A DNA stretch of 64,000 bases from Neocallimastix lanati (nom. inval.) (GCA_016946835.1 JACVTC010000038.1:939501-1003500); one strand, 5' to 3'; counted from the stretch's first letter, positions 13,738 through 30,359 are shown. Numbers and translations are program-made. Notes: a model not told the origin generated them from the letters alone.

Positions 13738-14613
13738 TTATTTAAATAATGAGAAATATCTTTTATTATAATTTATATTTTATAATATTTAAAAAATTAT
13801 ATTTATTTCATTTGACAATAGTAGTAGTAATATTTTTTATTTTTTTTTTTGTTTTCTCTGAAATGAAATAGAATTAATAAATATATTATATATATTGATA
13901 AATATATGTTAATAATAGGTAATGTTTTATTATTAAGTATACATTTATTAATATTATTATTTATTATTATTATAAATATAGACAAAAGAAAAAAAAAAAA
14001 AAAAAAAAATTATATAGCATTTTTTTTTTTTTATTTTTTTTATTTTTTATTTTTATTTTTTTTTTTTTTTATATGTATATATAAAAATTTTTATTCTATT
14101 ATTTGTATTGTAGAGTAATGAAGGTCCTTATAAAAAAAAAAAAAAAAAAAAAATAATAATAATAATAATATATTAATGATATTTAAATTAATTTTTATCG
14201 TTTTTTAAGTTCTTAATAAAAAAAAAAAAATTAAAAATAAATTTTTTTTTTTTTAATAATTTTACTTCACTTTACTTTTATTTATTAAATATATTTATTT
14301 TTTTTTATTATTATTACTATTACTTTTTTTTATTTTTTATTTTTTATTTTTATTTTTATTATTATTATTACTTTATTTTTTTTTTGTTATTTAAATATAT
14401 AGGCAACATTTAATTATTTTATTATAGAAAATTATCTACATGTTCTTTTATATATTTATATATATATTTTTTTTATTTTAAAAAAAAAAAAAAAAGAAGA
14501 AAGAAAAAATTATTAATTATTATTAATATTTAATTTTCATTTCTTATTAAATTTATTTATTTATTTATTATTATTTTAATAATTTTTTTTCTTCTTTTTT
14601 TTTTTTTAATAAT

Positions 14614-14648
<35 letters not shown>

Positions 14649-14753
14649 TTCCATATATATCTTTATATACATCTTATTGTATTAATTATTATAATTATTA
14701 TTATTATTTTTAGTATTATTAATTAGAATGTTGTTGTTGATATTTCAATTTAA

Positions 14754-17597
<2,844 letters not shown>

Positions 17598-18596
17598 GAT
17601 ACTATATATAACCAATTATGGATTATGAATTTTGTGATTTGTAATATTTAAAAACTATTCATAAAAATAATTTATTTAATAAAAATATATATATTTTAAA
17701 ATTATTATAAATTATAAAATAAGTAAATAAATAAATAAACGACTAGTTTGATGACAATAATAATATTTTTTTATAATTTAACAATTAATTATTTATATTT
17801 TATTAAAATTTTTAAAGATAAAAAAAATGTTGAAATTAAATTTTGAAATTTCAATACAATTATTTATTTATAAATAAATATTCAAAAAGAAAAATCAAAT
17901 CTCTATTTTCTTTCTTTTTATTTTTTTAATAAAATTTCTATAGTCGAATAAATTAATTAATTTAGTTTTCTTATAATAATATTACATCTATATATTACCT
18001 TTAAATTTAATATTTTTTTTTATTTATTATGATTATTATAATGAATTTTAAAAGTTATATTTTCTTAATATTTTTTTTTAATATTAATATTACTTTTTAT
18101 TTAATATAATGGTTAAATCATTTATTAATATTAAACTTTTCTTAAATGCTATGGATATAATTAAAATTAATTTAAGTATTTTTTTTAAAAAAAAAATAAT
18201 TAAATAATTAACTAATAATATTGCAAAACTAAAGAAAAATATATGTGATATAAAATTTTGATAAATATATTTTTAATGTGGCTTACATATTAAAATATAT
18301 AGGTATGTAATTTGTAATTTGCACTAAAAATATTAATATTGTCATACACAATATTAACTATTAAATCTATAATATAAATTTTGTTAATACTTTCTAATAA
18401 TTAAAGGTTTAAAAAAGTTTAATCTACAAAAATGAAGTTATATTTTAAAATAAAAATTTGTAACAGTTTAAATACAATATATTAAAAATATGTATAAAAT
18501 AAAAATATATTAATAAGTAATAAATAGTCTTGTAAATGATTATTAAAAATTAATCGTTGTTGATAAATATAAAATAAAATACATTCACCAAAAAAA

Positions 18597-18881
18597 GTCT
18601 CTTCAATTTATATCTAGTGGTTAGTATTTTGAACTAACGTGAATAAGAATTTCTGGATCGACACTGTGACTAATTCCTGAATTTATATAGGGAAATTTTA
18701 ATCATATATAAAGCAGCATATAGGGAATTACTTTCATATTGGCCTTGCTTAGAGAGAGGTCTCATCGACGCCGAAAGGGTATAGCAAAGAATCCATTGAG
18801 AGTATGATACGTTTAAGAGAGAGACTAGAGACCCTGTTGTCCTCCCCTCTTGCTAAGTCCAATCAAAAAAAAAAAAAAAAG
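18597..18881 (+). mobile_element. Candidate tRNA-derived SINE-like retroposon
   Basis: This is a GC-richer island in A/T DNA. Its 5' part reads TCTAGTGGTTAGTAT (about 18613), close to the tRNA D-arm/A-box of Glu- or Asp-type tRNAs. About 35 bp later comes GGATCGACACT, a weak match to the B-box GGTTCGANTCC. The following body of about 200 bp is unrelated to tRNA, and the island ends in a run of A (18866-18881). This layout (pol III promoter head, body, A-tail) is that of a SINE. No convincing target-site duplication is visible and no second copy occurs in the window. An unrelated pol III RNA gene is an alternative. Confidence 0.4.
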
Positions 18882-19141
18882 CTAAATTATTCTTTAAAAA
18901 TAATATTTTTTAATTGATAAATGTAGGTTTAAGGGTATATTAGAATACTGGAAATAAATTAATAAAGATGTATTTCAATTTTCAATGAGGCCTTTTTGAT
19001 GAAGTGATTTAAAGCCATAAAGTTTTTTTCTAATAAACAAATTTAATAAATGGTGATATTATTAATAATATAAATAATATGAGTAAATTAATAAATAATG
19101 AATATATAGATATCAAAATATTTAAAATATTAAGAAGGATT

Positions 19142-19440
19142 TTTTTTTTTTATTTTCTGCGTGTACTGCTGCCCTTGGTGTCAGCTCCTTCTTAGGGGTA
19201 GTGGAATATTGAGGTAGTCACACACTTCCATATAGGCAGATATTATCTCTTCCGGACAACCTTACTGAGCGTTTGGCTTTGGGGCTTTGATATACATATT
19301 ATTTCTGAGAATTGTTCTAGTACTTTTTCTCCGAGTACTTCTCTAGTTCGTAACGTACCTTTTACCTTTAAAGAGAGGCCAATATGACTTAACTCATGAA
19401 AATTTGTACTAGCTCCCTTGGCAAATGCATAAATTTTGGA
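19142..19440 (-). mobile_element. Candidate retroposon 3' end with A-tail, possibly a decayed coding fragment
   Basis: Read on the minus strand, a stretch of normal composition ends at a poly(A) run (T run 19141-19153 on the plus strand), as a retroposed cDNA would. Its upstream part is open and encodes a peptide of ordinary composition (IYAFAKGASTNFHELSHIGL, then GTLRTREVLGEKVLEQFSEI), stopping at 19243. Upstream of about 19440 the frame turns into Ile/Tyr-rich A/T translation. I recognise no protein family. It may be the 3' end of a LINE, a SINE or a processed gene fragment. Confidence 0.3.
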
Positions 19441-20102
19441 AAGATAATTACTTTTAATAGCTAAAAAGAAATATGCAATATATATGATAAAATAAATGTT
19501 ACATTTTGTAATGCGGCTTTTTAATAATGTTATTATATACCATAAAATTTTTTCATACAATAAATATAAATAAATAAAAATTTGTAATTCTATAAAAGAT
19601 AATAATAATAAAATAGATAATAAATAAATAATATTTTAATAAATAAATAAATAATAAATATAATAATAAATAAATAATAAATAATAAATAATAAATAATA
19701 AATAATAATAAATAATAATAAATAATAATAAATAGTAATAAATAAATAATAAATATTAAATAATCAAAAAATTTAAAGATATCTTTATGAATAAATACTA
19801 ATAGATAATTATTTCATTATTATATTTTAATAACTTTTAATATTTATATTATAACTCTTGTTAATGTTTTTATATAGTTAATCAAAGTTTTATGTATCTT
19901 TAATATTTTTTCTATGTTTATTTGTTTAACGTTTTCATTAATTTATATACATATATGACAATACGGCATATTACATAAAAAAAAAAAAAAAAAAAAAAAA
20001 GGACATTATAAATAATATAAAGCCTCATTGAAATGAACCACAGTAGAATGTCTATATTTCAAATAAATAATATAAATATGAAAATTAAAATAATATTTTT
20101 TT

Positions 20103-20133
<31 letters not shown>

Positions 20134-21615
20134 AGTTTTAATTAACAACTTAAGTTTTTATTATGTATTAAATTATAATTAATTATATATTAAAACATTT
20201 ATTTTACTTAAAATTTTTTTTTCATTATAAAAGAACCTAATTTATATTAATAAACCTATAACAGAGTATATATTAAATAGTTAACTTTTTTTTAATCAAG
20301 TTTGTAGAATTTATTTTTATTTTATTTTTTATCATACTTTATTTTTAAATTTAATTTTATTTATAGTTTATTATTTATATTCATTAATTATTCCATTGGT
20401 AAAAGTATTTTTAATTAATTAGTTAATAAATAATAAATAAATAAATAATAAATAATAAATAATAAAGGAATTAATAAAAAGTAATAAATAAATAAATAAA
20501 TAGATAAAAAATAAATAAATAAAAAGTAATAAATAAATAAATAAATAGATAAAAAATACATAAATAAAATAATAAATAAATAAAACAATAAATAATAAAT
20601 AAATAAAATTTTATTATATAAATAATTAAGTAAATATCATTTAAATGTAATATGTAAAATAATATTAATTTTTTATATATTACAAAATAAATATTAATAT
20701 AATAATATTTTAATTATTAATTATTTTAAGAAATAAACATATTAATCTTTTTTTTCCTTTTTTTTTATTTTTTTTTTTTTAAAATTTTTTTATTATTATT
20801 ATAATTTTTATTATTTTATTTCTATTTTTTTTTTTTTTTTTTTTTTATTTTTTTTTTATTTTTTTTATTTTTATAATAACGATAAAGTATATATTTGATT
20901 AATCATAATTTTATATTTATAAGGATTTTATCAATTATATATATTATTGTTATTTTAATTAATTTATTTATAAATTTATACATTTTAATATAATCTAAAT
21001 TTTTGGAACCTATTTATAATCATATATTTAAAGAAAAAGTAAATATTTCCTTTTTTCTTTTATTTTTTTTTTTATTTAAAAATTATAATATTTTAATAAT
21101 ATATTTAGTGTATTTTTTTTTATGTTTTAAAAAAAAGATTAAATAAAGGTTAATATATAAGATTAAAAAAAAGTAGTGTTAATTGCAGATAAAATTATAA
21201 AATTTTAAAAGAATATAGGAATAATTAAATATGATGAATTTAACGAAAAGTAATTAATATGCAATGTTAAGATATTTAAATGGAAAATATAGATCATTAT
21301 ATAAAAGTATATATCATAATAATTATTAAGAGCAGTAGACATAAAGTTAATATGTGGTATATATAAACTTGTATTGAATTAGAAAATCAATAAAAAAATA
21401 TGAAAGATCAAATATATTATTAAAAGTAGTTATTATATTATATATATAAATAAGTATTGAATTAGAATATTAATAAATAATATGAAAGATCAAATATATT
21501 ATTAAAAAGAAATTATCTATTTTTATAATTTCTATATTTAAAGTTTTATTTTAAATAATAGTTTTACTAATAAAAAACAATCTTTTATAATATTTATTTA
21601 TAAAAATAGAATAAA

Positions 21616-23550
21616 ATGGCTGATTCTGGTAAGGATTATTATTATTTTAAAGAAGTTTTATTATATTAATATTTTATATAAATGCTTTTATTTTTTTTTA
21701 TATTGTTATATGATTGTATCTTTTTTTTTTTTTTTTTGTTCTTTTTTTTTTTATTTTTTATTTTTTATTTTTAATTTTATTTTATTTTATTTTTTTTTTT
21801 ATTTTACTTTTTTTTTATTTTACTTTTTTTTATTTTTACATATCAGTAAATTACCCTTTCAAAATAAAAACGATAAAAAATATATAGCAATATTACGAAA
21901 GAAAAAAAAATAGTATATATAATAATATTTATTAAAAAAAAATCATAAAATTTTCATAAAGAATCATTGTACTATAAAGATTTAAAAGAAAGTATTTGTT
22001 CAGTAATATAATGACATTAAGAAAAAAGAATAATAATAATAATAATAAAAAAAACATATTTATTGAAGTATCATTCGTTTTATTTTATAAAGAAGTAATT
22101 AGCACATAGCACATTAATTATTAAAATAAATCATGGTTGATATTTTTGTTATTTAATTTTTCACGTTTATATGTTTATCTGTATTATTCATTTCATTTAG
22201 TTTGTTTATAATTATGTATGAAATCAATTTTTTATTTAAATATATTTCACCAAATTCATTCAAATCTTTTTTTCAAAAAATGTTGTTGTCAAAATAATCA
22301 ATTACATTTTTTAATTAAATAGCAGACTCTCGTTCACCTCGTTCACCACAACGTATGTCCCGTTCACCACAACGTATGTCCCGTTCACCTCAACGTTCAC
22401 CTCAAAGATCACGCTCTCCACCACAACGCTCACATGAAAGATCTTTATCACGTTCTCCACAAAGACCACACTCACCACAAAGACCACACTCACCACAAAG
22501 ACCACATTCACCACAAAGACCACACTCACCTATTAACATGTAAAGATATAAATACATTAATTTGTGTTTGAAAGAATACAAAATCATAAATATCATAATA
22601 TATATTAAATATATAAATATCATCATAATACAAAACAATTTTATTTTTTCATTAACTACACTTTTTCTTTATTTTTTCATTATAATTTTTGAAAGTTGTT
22701 TATTTTTATTTTCTTCATTTTGTTCTTTACACTTTCTTTATTTAAATAGATTTATAATTTTAATGAAAGTGAAAAATTTTCATATTAATAGGATTATATT
22801 TTATTAAATTATTATTTTAGGTCTGATAATGCTCCAAACCAAGGTAATAATTTATATATTGGAAATATCTCATCGAAGACCAAGACTGAAGATTTAAAGA
22901 AACTTTTTTCTAAATACGGAAAAGTAAATAAATAAAATTTTAATAAATATAATAAAGAATGATTAGGATAATTAAAATATACAAATATAAATATTAATCT
23001 CTAATAATTTTTTTTATATATTATATTTATATATATATATATTTTTTCTCGTTATATTTTAAAGGTAACCAATTGTCAAATTATGTTTGATCCACATACA
23101 AAAAAATTTAGAGGATTTGGTTTTATTGCTTTTGAAGATAATAGCTCTGCTGATGATGCTAAAGAACAATTACAAGGTTATGAACTTGATGGTCAAAAAA
23201 TTACTATAGAAAAAGCAAAGAGAGGAAGACCACGTACTCCAACTCCAGGTAGATACCATGGCGCTAAAGCTAGAAGACCAACTAGATTCATGGGTCGTCG
23301 TCAACCAGATAGATATGATCCAAGACTTGATCGTTATGATCCACCACGCTATGACCGTAGAGATTATGGTAGATATGATCGTGGTTACCAAGATAGATTC
23401 TATGATAGACCATATGATCGTGGTTATGATCGTGGATATGATAGATACGACCGTGGTTATGATCGTGGTTATGATAGAAGTTATGACAGATATGAACGTG
23501 ACCGTAGACCAAGATATCACTACGGTAGTGGTAGAAGATCTCCAGTTTAA
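21616..23550 (+). CDS. Transformer-2-like SR splicing factor (RS - RRM - Tyr/Asp/Arg/Gly tail)
   Basis: This is a predicted nuclear RNA-binding splicing regulator. Exons are 21616-21628, 22323-22539, 22821-22923 and 23065-23550, all in frame, giving 272 residues. The N-terminus is an RS-type region (about residues 5-75) with SRSPQR and repeated HSPQRP. One RRM follows (about 87-165) with RNP2 LYIGNI and RNP1 RGFGFIAF. Directly after it comes RPRTPTPGRYHG, which matches the linker signature of metazoan Tra2 (RPHTPTPGIYMG). The tail is built of YDRGYDRGYDR repeats, also as in Tra2, and ends RRSPV. Intron 1 is long (694 nt). Its acceptor is the tandem TAGCAG, so products with or without one Ala are possible. 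Tra2 genes elsewhere control their own splicing; whether this one does is not visible. Confidence 0.93.
22320..22325 (+). other. Tandem NAGNAG 3' splice acceptor (TAGCAG)
   Basis: Exon 1 of the Tra2-like gene ends in phase 1. Use of the first AG gives codon GCA (Ala) and then Asp; use of the second gives GAC directly. Both keep frame and differ by one residue. Confidence 0.6.
22464..22530 (+). repeat. 18-bp coding tandem repeat (SPQRPH)
   Basis: Four nearly identical 18-bp units encode the hexapeptide SPQRPH at the end of the RS region in exon 2 of the Tra2-like gene. Only one base differs among the central copies. Confidence 0.85.
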
Positions 23551-24635
23551 TTAAAAAATTAGATTAAAAAAAAAAGAAAAAAAACAATTTTTTATTTTTT
23601 TTAAAAAAAAAAAAAAATAATATTAAATAGTATAAATATAACAATTTTTTTTTATTTTTTTTTTTTTTTTTTTAATTTTATTTTTCTATTTTTTACATAT
23701 ATATATATATAAAGAATTAAATAATATTATTTTCTTAATCATAAATAAGAAAAGAAAAATATATATAAAAAAAATCTATTTAATTGTTTTATTATTTATT
23801 TTAAACTAATAAAAATGAACAAATTAGAATATAGATTTAAAAAAAAAAAAAAGGTTTTTTTTTTTCTTTTATGATCAAATTATTATATATATAGTATATA
23901 TATATTTTTATTTTTGATTATTATTCAATAATTCAATATTTAGTAGTTAATATAATATAATTTAAAATAATCTTAATTATTGCTTTTATTTTTATTTTTA
24001 TTTTTTTTTATAAAATATTATTTTTATTTTTATAGTTATTTTAATTTAATTTAATTTTTTTTTTTTTTTTTTTAAAAATATATAAAAATTTTATTAATAT
24101 TATATATATATTTTTTTGTTTTATTACAATATATATATAAACAAAACAGAACGAAAAAAAAAAAAAAAAGATATAAACTACTAATAAATAATATTAAAAA
24201 AAAATTAAAAAAATAAAAATAAAAATAAAAATAAGATATACTATTTTTACATTAATAAAAGTATTTTTTTTTTTTTTAAACAAAAAGAATAAATTGTAGT
24301 TTTTTAAGGGTTTTTAATTATGTTGAAGCATTTAATCCATGATTATTCATTTTTATATATATAAAGAAATCTATCTATCTATCTATCTATATAAATGTAA
24401 TTTAATTATTAATTATAAAATTAAAAACTCATATTTCTTTCTTTAACTCCTCTCTCTTTCCCCATTCCCCTTTCCTTCCTTTAATACTTTCCTGTAAAGT
24501 AGGGTATTTATGGTATCTACATATCCTACAACATGACATTTCAATATTCAGAGCACACTAATTATTATTATTATTATTATTATTTTATTTTTTTTTAAAA
24601 AAAAATATATATATATTTTAAATACGTATCCAAGT

Positions 24636-24701
<66 letters not shown>

Positions 24702-24868
24702 GAAAATTAAAGAAAATTAAACTATATATATATATATATATATATATATTTAGAGATAGAAAATGTTTAAATTTAATTAAAAATGATAAAAATAACAAAA
24801 TACAATTAGAAAAATAAAAAAAAAAAAAAAAAAAAACTATTAAAAAAGTATTATTATTATTATTATTA

Positions 24869-24918
<50 letters not shown>

Positions 24919-25114
24919 GAATAAATATATATTATTAAAACAATATATATTTTATAATTTATTTTTTATTATTATTTTATTATTAATATTTTATTTTTTA
25001 TTTTATTTTTATTTTGTGTTGCAAAATTTATTATTTTTATTATTTTTTTTCCTTAAATAATGATTTTTTTTTTGTAAAATTTTTATCTTATTTAATTCTA
25101 AAAAAAAATACTAC

Positions 25115-25160
<46 letters not shown>

Positions 25161-25675
25161 TTTGATTTTAATTTATTATTACTTATTTTTTTTTTCTTTT
25201 TTCCTTTTATTTATTATAAATTATTACTATTTTTATTATTACTATTTTTTTTAAATTTATTATTATTTTTTTTCTTTCCTTTTATTTATTATTAATTATC
25301 TTTTATTTTTATTTTTATTGATTTCTTTTTTTATTTTTTATATTTTTTTTTATACTATTCTTTTTTTTTTTAAAAAAAAAATTGCTTCTTAATAATATTA
25401 TTATTAGTTTAGATTGGTTTGTATTTAATAAGGGATTTTCTAAAAAAAAAAATAAATATATATTAAAAGTAAAAAATTATAAATATATATATATATTTTT
25501 TTCATTTTTATAAACAAAATGTATAATTTTTTTTTTGTTTAATGTATTATAAAAATATATATATACTTTATATATATATGTAGGTATTTTTAATTAAAAA
25601 TTTCTCTCTAAATAAATTTATTATCTTTTATATATATATATATATATAATATTATAAATTTTTTCTTTAATTAAT
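23551..25675. other. Convergent intergenic region, no gene seen
   Basis: This lies between the 3' ends of the Tra2-like gene and the V-ATPase C gene. It consists of A/T repeats and homopolymers, including an AAT array at 24637-24700 and long T runs near 24870-24910 and 25120-25158. One short island of ordinary composition lies at about 24420-24560: pyrimidine-rich at its left end, then TACTTTCCTGTAAAGTAGGG. I cannot assign that island. Confidence 0.65.
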
Positions 25676-27808
25676 TTAGATTTTCCAGTTGATATCGAAG
25701 GAAACATATGGGTAGTATTCTTTGTCACCTAATAACATTTGAATATTTTCATCAATTGGTTCCTTCTTCTTAGATTTCTTATCACCATCATTCTTTTCAC
25801 CAAGTTTGGCATAGTGTTGAGCTAAAATTTCACGAACACGACGATCATTCTTACCTTTAGTCTATTATATATATATATTTTTTTATATTATTTTTAATTA
25901 TAATAATTTTTATTAATAATTTTTTTCTAAATACTTTATAATTTCTAATTTATTTATGAATATCTAATTTATTTATAAACATCCAATTTATTTTGGAATT
26001 AAATTAATTATTTTTAAAAATATATTTATTTAATACCTTAATGATCATTGGTTGGAAGTTTGGTGGAAGACCGTAACGTAAGATAGATTCAACGTAGACT
26101 CTTAAAGCCTTAATGTGCATCCAGCATGAGAAAATTTCACCAAAGTTAGCTTTACATAAACGTAAAGAAGTTTGCTATTTTATTTAAATAATATTTAATA
26201 TATATTACTTCAAATTTTTTTTTTCTATTATTAGTATTTATATTATTTTTTATTTTTTTAATAATTTTACCCATTGATCCTTTTCTTCAGCAGAGATAGC
26301 AGCAAGATCCTTTTGTTCTTGATTGATCTTGTTTTCATCGAAAGTGAATTCTCTAACTTGGAATTTTCTTTCTCTGCAAGCCTTCTTAAAATCTTCAACA
26401 ACTTTTTGGAATAAAGTGACATTGAAAAGACCATAATCATCATCTTGTGCGATTAATCTAAAGTTAAAAAAAAAAAATTAAATTAAAAAATAATTAATAA
26501 TTTTATAATATGTATTATTATTTTTATCTATTATTTTTGTTATTGCTATTCTTTATCTTTATTCTATTTTTTTTAATAAAATATATTATTATTACTCAGA
26601 AGAACGTGGAACAACCATAGTAGTTAAAGTTTCGTATGAAGCATACCATTCCTTAATAAGGTTCCTTTTTTTGATAATTATATTATAATTCAATATTAAT
26701 ATCAATTTATTAAATTAATAGGAATATATTAATAAAATATAAGAATCTTCTTTTTTTTTTTTTTTTAATATTTACTTTGGAACAGCAACAATTAAAGTAA
26801 CAAGGTATTCAGAATTTAAAACAAAATGTTCCTTCTTAACAATGTCAACTAAACTCTTAACAGATAAGTTACCACTAAATAATAATTTTAATTTAATTTC
26901 TCATTAGCATATTAGCATATTTTTACATCATGACTTTAAAAAATAAAAATATTTTTATTTTACATATATATATTAAATATATCATTTTAAAATTACTTTT
27001 GTTTTCTTTGTAAAGAAGTAAGTTGAGACTTAATTAAATTGTATTTAGTCATTCTAGATTTCATAAGATTATCGATAGAATTAACATCCTTTAATATTTT
27101 ATTTATAAATTAAAAAATTTTGATTAATATATCAAAATTAATTTAATAAAAATCAAATATAAATATAAATAAAAATATAAATATAAATATATATATGTTT
27201 TTTTTTTTTTTAAAAAAAAATTAAATTTTAATTTAATTACTTGAACAATGATATCACAAATTTCACGTAAACTCTTATCGGTACGGTATTTCATATCATT
27301 CCATTGGAAACTTTGAAGATAGTTGTCAACAGTTTCTATTTAATTTATTTTTTATATGGAAAATTATATTTATTAATATGAATTCCTGCAAATTATTGAT
27401 TTATTTTTAATAGAATTTTATTTTATTTTTTTTTAAAAAAAAACATATTTACTGTCATCGACAATTAAGTTGCTCTTCCATTGTTCGATATCACCGTGAA
27501 CTAAAGACTTAAGATTTTCAGCAATCTTAGTAGCAATGCCTTCGAAAGCTTGGTCATATTTACTTAAATCATCAGAAAGAACAACAAGAGAATCTAAAGT
27601 ACCAATCTTAAAAAATGTATAAAATTATTTAATTTAATGTTTACTAATAATTTTTATAATAAGTTCTTTATAAAATGCATAAATTTACTTTGAAATCTGG
27701 TAAACTGAATGGACGAATTTCAGCTTGACCGGAAATTTTGGAACGAAGACTGTTAACAACGTCTGCACTAGTAGTTTCAATTGGAGCAGAAATAACGAAT
27801 GTTGACAT
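25676..27808 (-). CDS. VMA5: V-type H+-ATPase subunit C (V1 sector)
   Basis: Subunit C joins the V1 head to the V0 sector of the vacuolar proton pump through the peripheral stalks. Nine exons on the minus strand are 27689-27808, 27453-27606, 27241-27335, 26997-27088, 26776-26874, 26596-26664, 26271-26457, 26037-26174 and 25676-25861. All splice in frame to 379 residues, the normal family size (human C1 is 382). Diagnostic stretches are the start MSTFVISAP, '[18 protein letters not shown]', '[15 protein letters not shown]', '[20 protein letters not shown]', '[20 protein letters not shown]' and 'LPPNFQPMI'. The C-terminus ends FDINWKI after a Lys-rich loop. Eight introns, most about 70-170 nt, interrupt it. 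The symbol is the yeast name. Confidence 0.96.
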
Positions 27809-29937
27809 CTACAATATTATAAAAATTTTTAATTATTATATTAATCAATTATGAAAATTTCAATTTACATTTTCAATAATAAAAAAATACATTTTTATTA
27901 TATTCATTTAGGATTTTATTACTAATAATAGTTATATAAAGTAATATTGAATATTATAGTAAAATAATATTTAACGATAAAAAAAAAAGCAATTATCAAT
28001 AACTTTATTTCTTAAATGAATATTCTTTATATTATTTAATATTATTCCTCGGTTTTAAAATATTCAAATATTAGAAATATTAACAAATTTATTATTCATA
28101 CCTTTATTTAAATTTTCTATTTGGAATTATAATTATAAATTTATAACATTATTTTAGATATTATATATATATATATATAAATAATGAAAAATATAAAATT
28201 AGTATTACTAATATATATAATAATAATAATAATAAAAAAGAAAGTTATATTTTAGTTTCAATTTTTTTTTTTTTTTTTTCTATTTCAGTTTCAAATATTT
28301 TAAAATCAATGTATATAATATTCTTTTAATATATTGATTATATTAATGGTGTCAACAAAATATTTTTCATATTGATAAAAGTAATCAAATTCTTTCTTTT
28401 ACTTAATAGATATCTTCATACTTTTTAAATATTTTAACTTATTGATATAATATTAATACTTTATAAAATTTAATTATATTGCTTTTTTTAATTATCTTTT
28501 ATAATTCAATAACATAAACAAAAAATAAAAAAAAAAAAAAGGAAATATTATTATTTTCTATTATACAAATAATAATTATTATAGTTGATTTTTACCAGTA
28601 ATGAAAATATAATTTTATTATTTTTTCTTAAATTTAAAAAAAATACAAAAAAAAATTAATAATAATAATAATAAATTTTCTTTTCTCTAATTTTTTTTTT
28701 TTTTTTTTTTTTTTTAGATATTATTATTTACTTTTTTTTTTAATTAAGAAAAATTTAATATACTATATATTAATATATTATAGGAATGGTAAAAAATAAT
28801 AAAATAATATATTTATTTTAATTCATTATCAGTGAAATAGAAAAAAGATTAATAATAAATATTATATTATTTTTAATTATTAATTAATGATTATTATTAT
28901 TATTACTATTATTATTTCTGCTTGATTATTTATTATAATTATTTATTATTTATTAAAAGTATTTATAAATAATAACACTAATCTAACCCTAATTATTAGA
29001 TAATTATACAAATAAATAATTACATAATTTATAATAATTGAATGATGAATAAGAAATAAATCAATAAAATATGATTAATGATCAAAATTTTTTTTTTTTT
29101 CATAAAATTAATGAATATATGAAAAGAATATTATAATCTGTTAATTATTCATTCATTTATATTTACATATATTATTAATAAATATTTATTCAATATGTTA
29201 ATTATACATACATTGATTTATTTATTTAATGGTATATATATATTCCTTGGTTAAATGATAAACCAACCACTTCACCTTAATCAAACAATTCTATTTTTTT
29301 ATTTAATTAAATTAAATGATTTATATAATATATATATAGGATTTACCATGTATTATTTAATTAGGATTTCAATCAATAGAATATAGTATTTAATATATGT
29401 ATAGAATATTTTCACCATATATTATTTAATGAATTCCATAAATTACAATTAATTGATGAATATTTTGGATATTACATATTATTTAATTGATCTATTCACT
29501 TATTCAATATATTATATATTATAATACTTTAATAAAATTTTTTCTTTTTTACTCTTTTACAATAGAGATTAAATATATGGAAATATATTGTAAAATCTAT
29601 TTTGAATAATTGTTATAATATATTATAACATAATTTGAATGTCATATATAACACTATTAACCAATCATAATCCATTGATGATGTATTTTACTTTTTAATT
29701 GATAGATTTTCAGTTCTTCCAATCAAAATATCTTTTTTAATTAATCTAAACAAAATAAAAAGTAAAAAAAGAAAAAGTGAAATTATAAATATAAGATTAT
29801 AATAAATAGTTATAAATCTATTTATTATTTACATAAATTTATGAATAAATATAGATTTATTCATATATCAACAGAAAATTACATTACTACATTTATTGGT
29901 TGTATAAATTACATTAATGTATTACAGTTTATTTTTC

Positions 29938-29972
<35 letters not shown>

Positions 29973-30315
29973 AACATAAAATTAATATGTGAGGTCGATT
30001 TAAAAAAAAAACAAAATATTTAAATTAAAATTGCTTCTTTTATTTTATTTTTTATTTTTTAAAATTTATATTTTAAATTTTACTTTTATTTATATTAAAT
30101 TATTAGTTAAAGTAATGATGATATTATATTGATTTTAATAATTATATAAAAATAATAATATATTTATATTGTATATAATCTGTACATACTATGATTTACG
30201 ATAATTATTATATATAATAAACAGGTTATTGATCTAATATACATCAAATCAAATTATATTAATATAAATGATTAATGAAAGATTACTACTTTTTTTTTTT
30301 TAAAAGAACTATTAA

Positions 30316-30359
<44 letters not shown>

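Larger units (their letters stand above)
17598..21615. other. Divergent intergenic region with retroposon-like inserts
   Basis: This 4-kb gap separates the starts of CSN1 (-) and the Tra2-like gene (+). Most is plain A/T with AATAAATAAT-type repeats (about 19610-19760 and 20420-20610) and poly(T) runs. Two stretches have ordinary base composition: 18597-18881 and 19154-19440 (see the mobile-element entries). No conserved gene was recognised. Confidence 0.6.

Noticed and set aside
18597-18680. Functional tRNA gene
   Set aside because: Only the A-box region is good. No 7-bp acceptor stem, proper anticodon arm or canonical T-loop can be drawn, so it was called a SINE-like head instead.
22311-22638. 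Minus-strand frames over the Tra2-like RS region (repeats GECGLC or VVFVVS)
   Set aside because: Reverse translation of the SPQRPH repeat. The plus strand has a complete, spliced Tra2-like gene.
23170-23520. Minus-strand Ile/Thr/Ser-rich open frame over the Tra2-like tail
   Set aside because: Antisense of the YDRG repeat; no domain and no start or promoter evidence.
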